From NCBI GenBank assembly GCA_937925515.1, contig CALALP010000009.1, forward strand, positions 1 to 25,664: a stretch of DNA of 25,664 nucleotides, in the 5' to 3' direction. Of the stretch, positions 8,117 through 15,989 are shown piece by piece (the stretch's first letter is position 1; each line of letters opens with the position of its first letter). The stretch comes from an uncultured Lachnoanaerobaculum sp. (GTDB lineage: Bacteria; Bacillota; Clostridia; Lachnospirales; Lachnospiraceae). Position numbers and translations under genes: made by a program. The notes below the pieces were generated by a model. That model saw only the letters and a program-made list of their open reading frames with translations, did no database searches and was not told where the DNA came from.

Positions 8117-9580
8117 CTATAAATTAGGCTTATAAGTTTTAACTTCCTGTGATTTATACACAAGTTCTATTCCCTCATTAAAGTCTTTAACTTCGCCTGC
8201 TTTTTCAAGCTGTATTAAAATGTTTCCAAGTGCAGATGCCTCAAAAGGCCCTGCAAGCACTTCTACATTTAAAATATCAGCAACAAGTTGGCAAAGTAGA
8301 GGCGACTTTGCACCTCCTCCTATAATATGAATTTTTTTGTAAACCTTACCTGTAATCTTTTCAATCTGCTTTTTAATTTCAAGATATTTATAAACCATAC
8401 TTTCATATATAACTGCAAAATATGTCATATCTTCAGTAGGATAAGGTAAATCTTTTTGAATAAGATAATCAAGTATTGCTTTCTTTGCATTTACATCTTC
8501 TTTTCCAAATTCTTCATAATCCATATCTACTATGGCTCTGCCTTTTGACTCCACAATCTTTTTCCAAAGCTCATCTTTTTCTCTTTCCTCAAAAACTGAA
8601 AGTACATGTTTATTTATTTCCTCAAAATCAAGCTTTCTTCCAAGTTCATTTTCATACTGCTCTTTAAACTTTTCCAAAAGGTAAAGTCCTGTCATATTTT
8701 TGAAAAATAGATTTGCATGACCATAGCCAAGTTCATTAGTCATATTATATTCATAAGCTATCTCAGACATATCACATTTATCTTTTCTTACTCCAAATAA
8801 TGACCAAGTTCCACAACTTAGGAACATGTAATCTTCATCTGTCATAGCTTTTGTCATAAATACAGCACTTGCAGTATCATGCCCACATACTGAAACTACA
8901 TTAATATCAAGATTTTTTAAACTTTCAATATGTGAACCCTTAAGTGTTCCTGTCAAAGTTCCGGCAGTTACTAACTTAGGAAATATTTGTCTATCAAGAC
9001 CAAATCTATTTATGATTTCATCACTATAATCATATTTTGAAATATCAAAAAGTTGTGATGTAGACCAAATAGTTTCCTCTCCTACAACATTTCCGGTAAG
9101 CAAAAACTGTATTAAATCAGGCATCATAACTATCTTATTTATTTCACTATACTTTTTAGAGTCGAGTTTTCTATATGCTAGAAGTTGAAATAGAGTGTTT
9201 AAAACCATAAGCTGAGTTCCTGTTTCTTTGAAAATTTCTTTCTCGCTCATCTTTCCGGTTGCCTCGTCAAATCCCTCCTTATGCTTTGAATCTCTATAGC
9301 ATATAGGCTCATCTATAAAATTTAAATCCTTGTCAAGCAGACCAAAATCCACTCCCCAAGTATCTATACCGACTGATACAATCTCGTCTTTATTTTCAAG
9401 TATTGCTTTTTCTATATTTGAGATAAACAAAGGCATATCCCACCTAAGTCTTTCTCCTTTTTCAGACATTGTATGTTTGGCTCTCATAACCTCTTTAAGC
9501 TCTAGTTTACCGTCTTTTATAAAACCAAGTATCCCTCTTATAGAGGTAGCACCCATATCTATTGCTAAAACTTTTTTCAT
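8117..9580 (-). CDS. L-fuculokinase, FGGY family (rhamnulokinase-like sequence)
   Basis: Expected to phosphorylate L-fuculose to L-fuculose-1-phosphate using ATP. The 487-residue protein has the FGGY fold: N-terminal phosphate motif DMGATS at 8-13, GIDTWGVDFG at 71-80, the catalytic-base motif CGHDTASAV with D235, and the C-terminal ATP-site motif GGGAKSPLLCQLVAD. These look more like RhaB (rhamnulokinase) than E. coli FucK, so many pipelines would call it rhaB. No rhamnose isomerase or aldolase is present, and fucI and fucA follow directly, so fuculose is the likelier substrate. The frame is open to 9592, but ATG 9580 has GAGGAG 4 nt upstream. It is the first gene of the operon. Confidence 0.85.
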   Translation of the reverse strand: MKKVLAIDMGATSIRGILGFIKDGKLELKEVMRAKHTMSEKGERLRWDMPLFISNIEKAILENKDEIVSVGIDTWGVDFGLLDKDLNFIDEPICYRDSKHKEGFDEATGKMSEKEIFKETGTQLMVLNTLFQLLAYRKLDSKKYSEINKIVMMPDLIQFLLTGNVVGEETIWSTSQLFDISKYDYSDEIINRFGLDRQIFPKLVTAGTLTGTLKGSHIESLKNLDINVVSVCGHDTASAVFMTKAMTDEDYMFLSCGTWSLFGVRKDKCDMSEIAYEYNMTNELGYGHANLFFKNMTGLYLLEKFKEQYENELGRKLDFEEINKHVLSVFEEREKDELWKKIVESKGRAIVDMDYEEFGKEDVNAKKAILDYLIQKDLPYPTEDMTYFAVIYESMVYKYLEIKKQIEKITGKVYKKIHIIGGGAKSPLLCQLVADILNVEVLAGPFEASALGNILIQLEKAGEVKDFNEGIELVYKSQEVKTYKPNL

Positions 9581-9735
9581 ATATCTCCTCACTACAAACC
9601 ACTGTCAAAATTAAAAGACATGCTTATATTTGAAATATTCTATCACTTTATATAAATTTAATATTTTTGTATACAATACACTATTATATACTTGTTAGAA
9701 TTAACTATAATATCTGTAAGTACAAAGTATATTAT

Positions 9736-9764
9736 ATAAAATATTTGGGTAACTAACTTGTCAA
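9736..9764 (-). promoter_or_regulatory. Candidate promoter of the fucose operon
   Basis: On the minus strand a consensus -35, TTGACA (9764-9759), is followed after 17 nt by TTTTAT (9741-9736). This merges into TTTTATATAATAT, so a TATAAT lies slightly further down. The resulting leader to the kinase ATG would be about 150 nt. A second possible site, TTGTAT plus TATAAA, lies closer to the gene. The GTTCA half sites lie just upstream of the -35. Confidence 0.5.
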
Positions 9765-9779
9765 TATCTTATCATATTA

Positions 9780-9865
9780 TGAACTTTTTTTCTACACTTG
9801 GTTCATCTATTGAAATAAAATTATTTTATATGCTAAAATAGTTCATATCGGTTCAAAACAGTTCA
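9780..9865. promoter_or_regulatory. Phased GTTCA operator array, probable DeoR-regulator binding site
   Basis: GTTCA occurs at 9801-9805, 9841-9845, 9851-9855 and 9861-9865, with the inverted TGAAC at 9780-9784. The flanks agree with a consensus near YRGTTCAW. Offsets are 21 bp (two turns), 40 bp (four turns), 10 bp and 10 bp, so all half sites lie on about the same face of the helix. The last three cover the expected transcription start of the divergent regulator gene, suggesting autorepression. Confidence 0.65.
9810..9839 (+). promoter_or_regulatory. Promoter of the DeoR-family regulator gene
   Basis: The -35 TTGAAA (9810-9815) and the extended -10 TGCTAAAAT (9831-9839; hexamer TAAAAT at 9834-9839) are separated by 18 nt. 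Transcription would start near 9846, within the GTTCA triplet array and about 40 nt before the ATG. Confidence 0.6.
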
Positions 9866-9887
9866 ATTTTAGAAAAAGAGGTCAATA

Positions 9888-10646
9888 ATGAAGTATTTTG
9901 AAAGAAAGAAAAAGATAATAGAATTTTTAAACTCCTCAAATGGAGTTGGAAGTATTGATAATATTTGCAAGAAATTGTATGTATCAAAGTCAACTTTAAG
10001 ACGAGATTTAATTAACTTAGAAGAAGAGGGCATAATAACAAGGTATCATGGAGGAGTTTCCATTGTTTCAAATAGTTCCTCTGAAAACTCTATCACAAAA
10101 CGTAGAATGGAAAATACAGATAAAAAGCTTATAATTGCAAAACTTGCAAAAGGGCTTATCAAAGATAACATGGTAATATTTTTAGATTCATCTTCAACTG
10201 TCAGCTATCTTGTACCTTATTTAAGGGCATTTAATAATATTACTGTAATAACAAATGGTTTAAATGTAGCAAGCCAATTAAATACAGCTCAAAATACACG
10301 TTGCTATATCTGCCCCGGAAGTTTAAAAAATAAAAGCTTATCTATTGTTGGGGAATATACCTATACATTTATTGATAATTTCAGAGCTGATATAGTATTC
10401 TTTTCAAGTAAATCTATAAGGGAAAATGGTATCTTTGAGGGAGATGATTCACAAGCACTATGTAAAAAAAATATGATAAAAAATTCTGTGAAAAGAGTAT
10501 TCTTGTGTGATAATACAAAAGAAAAAGCAAGTGGCTATTTTAAACTTGCCGATTATATAGAAATTAATACAGTAGTTACAAATGCAAGTTTTTCTGAAAC
10601 AATTATGGATACTATAAAAAGTTCAGGCTGTGATATCATTTTTTAA
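9888..10646 (+). CDS. DeoR-family transcriptional repressor of the fucose operon
   Basis: Sugar-phosphate-sensing DNA-binding protein, probably repressing the divergent fucose operon and itself. The 252 residues match the family. The N-terminal helix-turn-helix spans about 6-57 (KKIIEFLNSSNGVGSIDNICKK, then VSKSTLRRDLINLEEEGIITR) and ends in the typical YHGGVSI. The C-terminal DeoRC domain (about 75-235) contains DSSSTVSYLVPYL and TNGLNVASQL, which resemble the sugar-phosphate-binding segments of the family. AGAGGT lies 5 nt before ATG 9888. The inducer is likely fuculose-1-phosphate by analogy with FucR, but this is inference. The GTTCA array in front of the gene is the candidate operator. 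Confidence 0.88.
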   Translation: MKYFERKKKIIEFLNSSNGVGSIDNICKKLYVSKSTLRRDLINLEEEGIITRYHGGVSIVSNSSSENSITKRRMENTDKKLIIAKLAKGLIKDNMVIFLDSSSTVSYLVPYLRAFNNITVITNGLNVASQLNTAQNTRCYICPGSLKNKSLSIVGEYTYTFIDNFRADIVFFSSKSIRENGIFEGDDSQALCKKNMIKNSVKRVFLCDNTKEKASGYFKLADYIEINTVVTNASFSETIMDTIKSSGCDIIF

Positions 10647-10665
10647 ATGAAGATTAGGAGTGAAA

Positions 10666-12489
10666 ATGCAACCAAAATATAAAGGTCTTTCAAAACTTAA
10701 AAAAGTAATTTGGCTATATAGCAAGTATCAAATAATAACTAAGGGACTACTTTCAATAATTATATTTCCCTTTTCAAAATTCATTTTAAACTGTCTAATT
10801 ACAAGTAGTGGAAGAACAAATATCTCAAGTGGAGATTACCTTAAGTTTATATTCAGCTTTCAAGGAGTGGGTGCTTTAATAATGTGGCTCTTACTACTTA
10901 TACTTCTTACAGGTATTGATATAAATGCCTTTATTATAATGAGTGCTTTGATAAATGAGGGAAAAGTCCAAATGACTGCAAGGAGTATGGTTTTAGTAGC
11001 TATCAAGTCCTTAAAATCTTTTTTAAGACCCTCAGGTATATTTATAATGTTATATATCGCAATAGTAATACCTGTAATAGGTATTGGAATTACAATATCC
11101 CCAATGGAAAGATTTCAAATTCCAAATTTTATAACAAGTGTAATATTTGCAAATAGACTATATTCAGCCATTTACTATACTCTTGTAATTGCTCTTTTTA
11201 TATTAAGCATTAGAAATATCTTTCTTTTTCATTATGTCCTTATATTGGGAGATAGCATAAAAGAGGGAAGTAAAAATTCATGTAATTTAATAAAACGACA
11301 TTTAAAAGACTTTTTAATAGATTTTATACTACGTTTTTTAGCAATAGCAGGAACATTTGTTTTAGTATCAATTATAATTATGGTATTATTAATACTGCCT
11401 TATGAACTTAAAATTTTTACTTTAACCCAAAGCAGAATATTTTCAGTATTTGTAATGCTTTTTGCCTATGAATTAACAGCATTTCTAACATTAATGACTG
11501 TACCATTATTATGTAATACCTTAACTAACTTATTTTATAAATACAATAGAAAAGATAATATCGAGATAAAGCTAAAACTTAATATAAACACTGAAGAAAT
11601 AAATAAAAAAGCTAAAGCTAAAAGTAGAGCAGGTCAGATTGTTGTCTTAATACTTATTATAATATCATTAGTAATTGATACTCTAACAGCTTATTTAATA
11701 GGTACAAACTTTGATGAAATATATAAAGTACCCCCTAAATTAGCTATTGTAGCACATCGTGCAGGTGGAGATTTGGCAGCAGAAAACTCGCTTGCAGGTC
11801 TAAAGGCTGCAATAGAGAAAAAAGCCGACTGGAGCGAAATAGATGTACAAAGAACTAAAGATAATAAATACATCATTAACCATGATAATACATTCAAAAG
11901 ATTAACAGGTGTTAATAAACCCTCTTATAAAATGACTATGGAAGAAATTTCAAAATTAAGAATAAAAGATACCTTTAATAGTACAAGACCCTCACAAAAA
12001 GTAGCTACACTTGAAGAATTTTTAGATACTGCTAAGGGTAAAATAGGTTTATTTATTGAATTAAAGGGAAGAACAGCAAATACCAAAATGGCAGATGATG
12101 TAATAACTATGGTAAAAAATAGAAATATGGAAAATGAAGTGGTTTTACTTTCTCTTAATTATAAGCTAATAAAATATATTAAGTCAAACTATCCTGAAAT
12201 AAAAATAGGCTATATATATTTCTTTTCTATTGGAAAAACTCAAAAAATGATTGCAGATGTTCTTATTATGGAGGAGGCTGAGGCAAGTAGTGATAAACTA
12301 AATATAATAAAAGAGGCAGGAAAAGAAAGCTATGTCTGGACAGTAAATTCAGACAGTTCAATAAGTAAATTCATACTTGAAGATATTGACGGACTGATTA
12401 CAGACCATTTAGATAAGGTTATTGAGGCAATCAAGGAACGAGATAACAGAATGGATTGGGAAATTATTTTAGATGATATTTTGAGTTAG
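10666..12489 (+). CDS. Membrane-anchored glycerophosphodiester phosphodiesterase
   Basis: Hydrolyses glycerophosphodiesters, or lipid or teichoic-acid derived equivalents, to glycerol-3-phosphate and an alcohol. The first 350 residues form a multi-pass membrane domain of the type found fused to GDPDs in Firmicutes. The catalytic domain follows from IVAHRAGGDLAAENSLAG (catalytic His about residue 364), then SEIDVQRTKD for the metal ligands and YIINHD for the second His; YVWTVNSD and DGLITDH close the barrel. The frame is open from a GTG at 10660, but AGGAG overlaps that codon and sits 5 nt before ATG 10666, which is therefore the start (607 residues). Only 19 bp separate it from the regulator, so the two are probably co-transcribed. 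A link to fucose metabolism is not obvious. Confidence 0.9.
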   Translation: MQPKYKGLSKLKKVIWLYSKYQIITKGLLSIIIFPFSKFILNCLITSSGRTNISSGDYLKFIFSFQGVGALIMWLLLLILLTGIDINAFIIMSALINEGKVQMTARSMVLVAIKSLKSFLRPSGIFIMLYIAIVIPVIGIGITISPMERFQIPNFITSVIFANRLYSAIYYTLVIALFILSIRNIFLFHYVLILGDSIKEGSKNSCNLIKRHLKDFLIDFILRFLAIAGTFVLVSIIIMVLLILPYELKIFTLTQSRIFSVFVMLFAYELTAFLTLMTVPLLCNTLTNLFYKYNRKDNIEIKLKLNINTEEINKKAKAKSRAGQIVVLILIIISLVIDTLTAYLIGTNFDEIYKVPPKLAIVAHRAGGDLAAENSLAGLKAAIEKKADWSEIDVQRTKDNKYIINHDNTFKRLTGVNKPSYKMTMEEISKLRIKDTFNSTRPSQKVATLEEFLDTAKGKIGLFIELKGRTANTKMADDVITMVKNRNMENEVVLLSLNYKLIKYIKSNYPEIKIGYIYFFSIGKTQKMIADVLIMEEAEASSDKLNIIKEAGKESYVWTVNSDSSISKFILEDIDGLITDHLDKVIEAIKERDNRMDWEIILDDILS

Positions 12490-12497
12490 ATTGTTTT

Positions 12498-12534
12498 TTT
12501 GGGTTCTCCTCGCCGTCGGCGAGGAGAACCCAAA
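12498..12534. repeat. Dispersed hairpin repeat, copy 3
   Basis: Perfect inverted repeat, 15-bp arms (GGGTTCTCCTCGCCG and its complement at 12501-12515 and 12517-12531) around one central T, extended by three T-A pairs. It lies between the convergent phosphodiesterase and NlpC genes. On each strand the sequence following the stem is A-rich rather than U-rich, so the structure does not match an intrinsic terminator, although a stem this strong could still pause polymerase. Confidence 0.88.
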
Positions 12535-12572
12535 GTGTTAAATAATGGTTTAAAATTATTTCACTAACTAAC

Positions 12573-13235
12573 TTATCCTATTACATTCTTGATTGCTACA
12601 GGTGGTCTATAATTCCAAGCTGTAACTCTAATTCCGGTAGCCTTTGAAGATGCAGATACAACCCTGCCGTCGCCAATATAAACTGCAACATGATTTACTC
12701 TACCACCCTTTGCATAAAATATCAAATCTCCCGGTCTTGCCTCATTAATACTTGGTACATTGCTACCTTGTGCAATCTGACTTCCTGAACTTCTATTTAA
12801 ACTTATACCTGCTGCGTTTTGTAAAACAAATTTTGAAAAACCTGAACAGTCAACACCTGTCAAAGGATTATTTCCACCATATCTATATGTGCCTACACCT
12901 GCATAAGACTTTGCAAGCTCAGCCACTCTACTTCTTACATCAACAGCAGGAACTTCAACTTCAACCTCAGCTTGTTCAGCCAAAACATCATTTGTTCCCT
13001 CAGTTGTTTCTACTTCCTCAACTGTTTCTGCTGCTATATCTGTTTTTTCTGCCTCTGTTTCTGTTTCTTCTATAATAATATTAGTGTCTTTACTATTTGA
13101 CACATACTTTTTCACGCTAGATATTTCACTATTTGTATCTATAATACTTGTATCTGCAAAACTTGTTATATTTAATGATGTTGTTAAAGATACTACTGTT
13201 AAAACTGTTGCTAATATGCTCTTTTTTCTAATCAT
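12573..13235 (-). CDS. Secreted NlpC/P60-family peptidoglycan endopeptidase
   Basis: Probably cleaves peptide stems in peptidoglycan outside the cell. Residues 1-27 form a signal peptide (MIRKK, hydrophobic core, SFA). Residues about 30-100 are an acidic, Thr/Glu/Val-rich linker without a recognisable domain. The NlpC/P60 domain occupies about 102-220, with catalytic C130 in GVDCSGFSKFV and H182 in RVNHVAVYIGDG. The third catalytic position, usually His in a VHAS motif (as H131 of E. coli Spr), reads VSAS here, with S194. ATG 13235 has GGGAG upstream with a rather long 9-nt spacing. The gene is monocistronic, between a consensus promoter and a hairpin repeat. Confidence 0.9.
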   Translation of the reverse strand: MIRKKSILATVLTVVSLTTSLNITSFADTSIIDTNSEISSVKKYVSNSKDTNIIIEETETEAEKTDIAAETVEEVETTEGTNDVLAEQAEVEVEVPAVDVRSRVAELAKSYAGVGTYRYGGNNPLTGVDCSGFSKFVLQNAAGISLNRSSGSQIAQGSNVPSINEARPGDLIFYAKGGRVNHVAVYIGDGRVVSASSKATGIRVTAWNYRPPVAIKNVIG

Positions 13236-13343
13236 TTATATTACTCCCTGTTCTAAGTATTCAGGTATACCTAGATAAATATTTCTTAAAAATTTCAAAT
13301 ATTACTTTTTTAGCTCAAATGTTAAGTAAATATTACAGAATAG

Positions 13344-13372
13344 ATTATAACGATTTTATTACAATATGTCAA
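13344..13372 (-). promoter_or_regulatory. Consensus sigma-A promoter of the NlpC/P60 gene
   Basis: On the minus strand TTGACA (13372-13367) and TATAAT (13349-13344) are separated by exactly 17 nt, a full consensus match. Transcription would start near 13337, giving a leader of about 100 nt that includes the palindrome AGGTATACCT at 13263-13272. Strong constitutive expression is expected. Confidence 0.85.
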
Positions 13373-13467
13373 TAAAGAATTACATTTAATTTAAAAAATG
13401 TTTATGTACAATTCTAAACAAAGCATAAAGCTAATAAAAACAGATTAGAAATATTTCTAGTCAAATG

Positions 13468-13515
13468 AAAAAGAGCTGTTTGTAATAATAATTTTACCTC
13501 CTTTTACAACAGCTC
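13468..13515 (-). terminator. Intrinsic terminator of the GH43/ABC operon
   Basis: Read on the minus strand, GAGCTGTTGTAA (13515-13504) pairs with TTACAAACAGCTC (13485-13473), leaving one bulge and an 18-nt loop. TTTTT follows at 13472-13468. It lies about 60 bp after the GH43 stop codon and before the NlpC promoter. The loop contains AAAGGAGGT, identical to a strong ribosome binding site, but no start codon is suitably placed behind it. The remaining parts of the 339-bp gap between 13235 and 13575 are AT-rich with nothing else recognised. Confidence 0.75.
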
Positions 13516-13574
13516 CTAAATAATGATATATATAAATTCATTTCCTGTCTAATTTAACTCTTTTTATTAATATG

Positions 13575-14495
13575 TTATTTGGTTACATTCACAATTAACT
13601 TTTCTCCATCTATAAACATTTCATCTATCCTTGCCATTCGTGTATCTTGCTCAGACTTAATATCACTACAATCACGCCCATGATAAACAATATAACATTT
13701 ACCATCATCAAATATAACACTATTATGCCCCATTCCCTCAACAAAATCATTACTTCTCACAAGTGGTGTATATGTATAAGAATTTGGATACTTCTTCCAC
13801 TTTAATTGCCTTAAGTCAATATCTTCAGGAGCATGTGCAACACAATACCCTATAAAATAGGTTGTATTCTGATAACAAGCACCTGAATACATTAAAAAAT
13901 GTATTCCTTTATAAAAAAAGTAAAAAGCTCCCTCTATTGTATGCCAATGTTGACCTTTTTTAAATCTATTTCGCATATAGATTTCTTCATCTATTGTAGG
14001 TATTACAGCTGATATAGGCTTTCCCTCTAATTCAAATGGTGTTTTCATTTTATCACACAAAATATAAGTACCTGCACGTTCTGCTGTATAATTATTATTA
14101 CAATAAAACATATATAATCCTAGTGGTGTTTTTACCACATGTGCATCAATAGAAAATGGTGGCAATAATGTCTTTACATATCTAAATATTCCATTGGGTG
14201 TATCAGATACTGCAACTCGCATACTATGCCCATGTTCTTTATCGTAATCTTTGTCAACACTTGAATAATACATATAATATTTACTGTCAATTTCAATTAC
14301 ACTAGGAGCCCAGCACATTTTTTGTCCTGGCATATCAAGACAAATTCCCTCATACTTCCAGCCACTTAAAAGCATATCGCTACTATATAATTGACCACCA
14401 GTAGCATACATATAATATCTTTTATCTCTTGCTCTAATTATGTAAGGATCTGCTTGGTTTATAACATTACTATTTTTTACTTGATATAATTTCAT
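13575..14495 (-). CDS. Glycoside hydrolase family 43-like enzyme (cytoplasmic)
   Basis: Likely an arabinosidase or xylosidase acting on imported oligosaccharides. The 306-residue single-domain protein shows the five-bladed propeller pattern of GH43: catalytic base D16 in NQADPYII, WAPSV at 62-66, the pKa-modulating Asp D117 in SIDAHVV, and the general acid E188 in HTIEGAFYFF, followed by EGMGHNSV and YHGRD. There is no signal peptide, so it acts inside the cell. ATG 14495 has AAAGGT upstream. It is the last gene of the locus, 22 bp after the binding-protein gene, which ties its substrate to that importer. The exact substrate cannot be read from sequence; arabino- or xylo-oligosaccharides are typical of the family. 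Confidence 0.85.
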   Translation of the reverse strand: MKLYQVKNSNVINQADPYIIRARDKRYYMYATGGQLYSSDMLLSGWKYEGICLDMPGQKMCWAPSVIEIDSKYYMYYSSVDKDYDKEHGHSMRVAVSDTPNGIFRYVKTLLPPFSIDAHVVKTPLGLYMFYCNNNYTAERAGTYILCDKMKTPFELEGKPISAVIPTIDEEIYMRNRFKKGQHWHTIEGAFYFFYKGIHFLMYSGACYQNTTYFIGYCVAHAPEDIDLRQLKWKKYPNSYTYTPLVRSNDFVEGMGHNSVIFDDGKCYIVYHGRDCSDIKSEQDTRMARIDEMFIDGEKLIVNVTK

Positions 14496-14517
14496 TTTTA
14501 TACCTTTCGATTCAATC

Positions 14518-15852
14518 TTATTGCGAATCTGCTACATTTTGTACTTCCTTAAGTTCCTCTAATGGATCACCACCTGCTGCAACATTTTGCATTGCCACTT
14601 GTATAGCTGTTACTATTTTGCTATTAGTTAGTTGTCTATTTCCAACTGCATTACTTACATACTTGTTTACTTCATCAATAGATTGTTGCTGCAATTTTCC
14701 GTCAACTATTCCCTTATAAGTTATCTCATTAGAAACAGGTGCTCCTTGAAGTTTATCAACCCAATACTGTTGACCTGCACCATTAGCCATATATTCTACA
14801 AACTTCATTGCAGCCTCTTTATTTTTACAATCTTTATTTACAGCAAGCATAATATCAACTCCTGAAGTACCTGTTATAACTCCACTATCTGCCATTGATG
14901 GAAATACGGACATTCCTATAATATCTCCCTTGTTAGCAATCTCTGTTCCTTGTATTTCTGTATTTGTTGGAGAAGTAGGTCCTAAATGCCATGAACCTGT
15001 CATAAAAAATACAGATTTTCTTGCAAAGAAATATTGATCTCTAGCATCCGGATAAGTTGAAACCCCTAATGCACCATCCTCAAAAACTCCATCAGTAAAT
15101 AATCTCTGCCAAGCAAGCATTGTATCTACAAAACATTGATCAGTCCACTTACGTTCCCCCTTTTCTGCTGCATAAACTGCACCTTGTTCAAATTCATTTG
15201 AAATTTGAACAAACCAATCTGAATTAATCCAATCATCTGATGCACCTGCTGCTACACATACATATCCCTTAGCTTTTGCTTTTTGTGTAGCATCTTTAAG
15301 TTCAGTATATGTGGTAGGAACTTTTTCAATTCCACATTCTTCCATAAGTGTTTTATTATATAAAAGATCTGTCATTCCGGCTACTAATAATGGCATTCCT
15401 ATCATGGTTTCATCTTTAGATAGACATTGACTTACTGCTGTTTCACTTATCTTTTTATTCCACCCCTGCCAATATTTATCAGCAAGTTCTTTCATATTTT
15501 CTGTAAAAGGTGCATATTGATTTTTCATTGCTCCGGTTGTAAGACCAAATAAATCAGGACCTGTACCGGATGCCATAGCAACCTGTAATTTTTCAATATA
15601 ATCATCTTGTTCTGTACGAGTATATTCAATTTTAATATTTGGATTTTCTTTTTCAAATTCCTTAATAATAGTGTCAGATTGTTCTGTTGTCGGTAACCAT
15701 GACCAAAAACTAAGTGTTACGATATCTGAATTTGAAATATTTTTATCTGCTTGATTAGTTTCTGATAATTTTTTCTTATCTGCTTGATTTCCACAAGCAA
15801 ATAGTGTCGTAATCATCGCTGAAATAATTAGAATTGAAATTATCTTTTTCAT
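14518..15852 (-). CDS. Carbohydrate ABC transporter binding lipoprotein (family 1)
   Basis: Extracellular solute-binding protein for an oligosaccharide importer of the MsmE/AraN type. A signal peptide of 19 residues ends in the lipobox LFAC, with C20 lipidated, followed by a polar linker. The mature part begins with VTLSFWSWLPTTEQSD and carries EKLQVAMASGTGPDLFGL, both typical of the family. The frame is open to 15876, but ATG 15852 has AAAGGGGGT 6 nt upstream and starts directly at the signal peptide, giving 444 residues. It lies between the permease genes and GH43. Substrate is unknown; the GH43 neighbour suggests a pentose-containing oligosaccharide. Confidence 0.9.
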   Translation of the reverse strand: MKKIISILIISAMITTLFACGNQADKKKLSETNQADKNISNSDIVTLSFWSWLPTTEQSDTIIKEFEKENPNIKIEYTRTEQDDYIEKLQVAMASGTGPDLFGLTTGAMKNQYAPFTENMKELADKYWQGWNKKISETAVSQCLSKDETMIGMPLLVAGMTDLLYNKTLMEECGIEKVPTTYTELKDATQKAKAKGYVCVAAGASDDWINSDWFVQISNEFEQGAVYAAEKGERKWTDQCFVDTMLAWQRLFTDGVFEDGALGVSTYPDARDQYFFARKSVFFMTGSWHLGPTSPTNTEIQGTEIANKGDIIGMSVFPSMADSGVITGTSGVDIMLAVNKDCKNKEAAMKFVEYMANGAGQQYWVDKLQGAPVSNEITYKGIVDGKLQQQSIDEVNKYVSNAVGNRQLTNSKIVTAIQVAMQNVAAGGDPLEELKEVQNVADSQ

Positions 15853-15989
15853 TTTAATACCCCCTTTGTTGTTCAAATATAAATGTATGATTTATTTACA
15901 TTTATTAATCGGTCTTTATTTGATTACATCATACTACTTATACTTATTTGTTTTCACTATAACTTTTTGCCTTTATATTTATTTTTTTG

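Noticed and set aside
9593..9887. Possible cre (CcpA) site or riboswitch in the divergent spacer
   Set aside because: No sequence fits the cre consensus well; the nearest, around the CG at 9849, lacks the leading TG and the symmetric half. No conserved riboswitch core was seen.
12752..13075. Plus-strand open frame rich in Leu/Gln opposite the NlpC gene
   Set aside because: Complement of the Glu/Thr/Val-rich linker; no start signals and no family resemblance.
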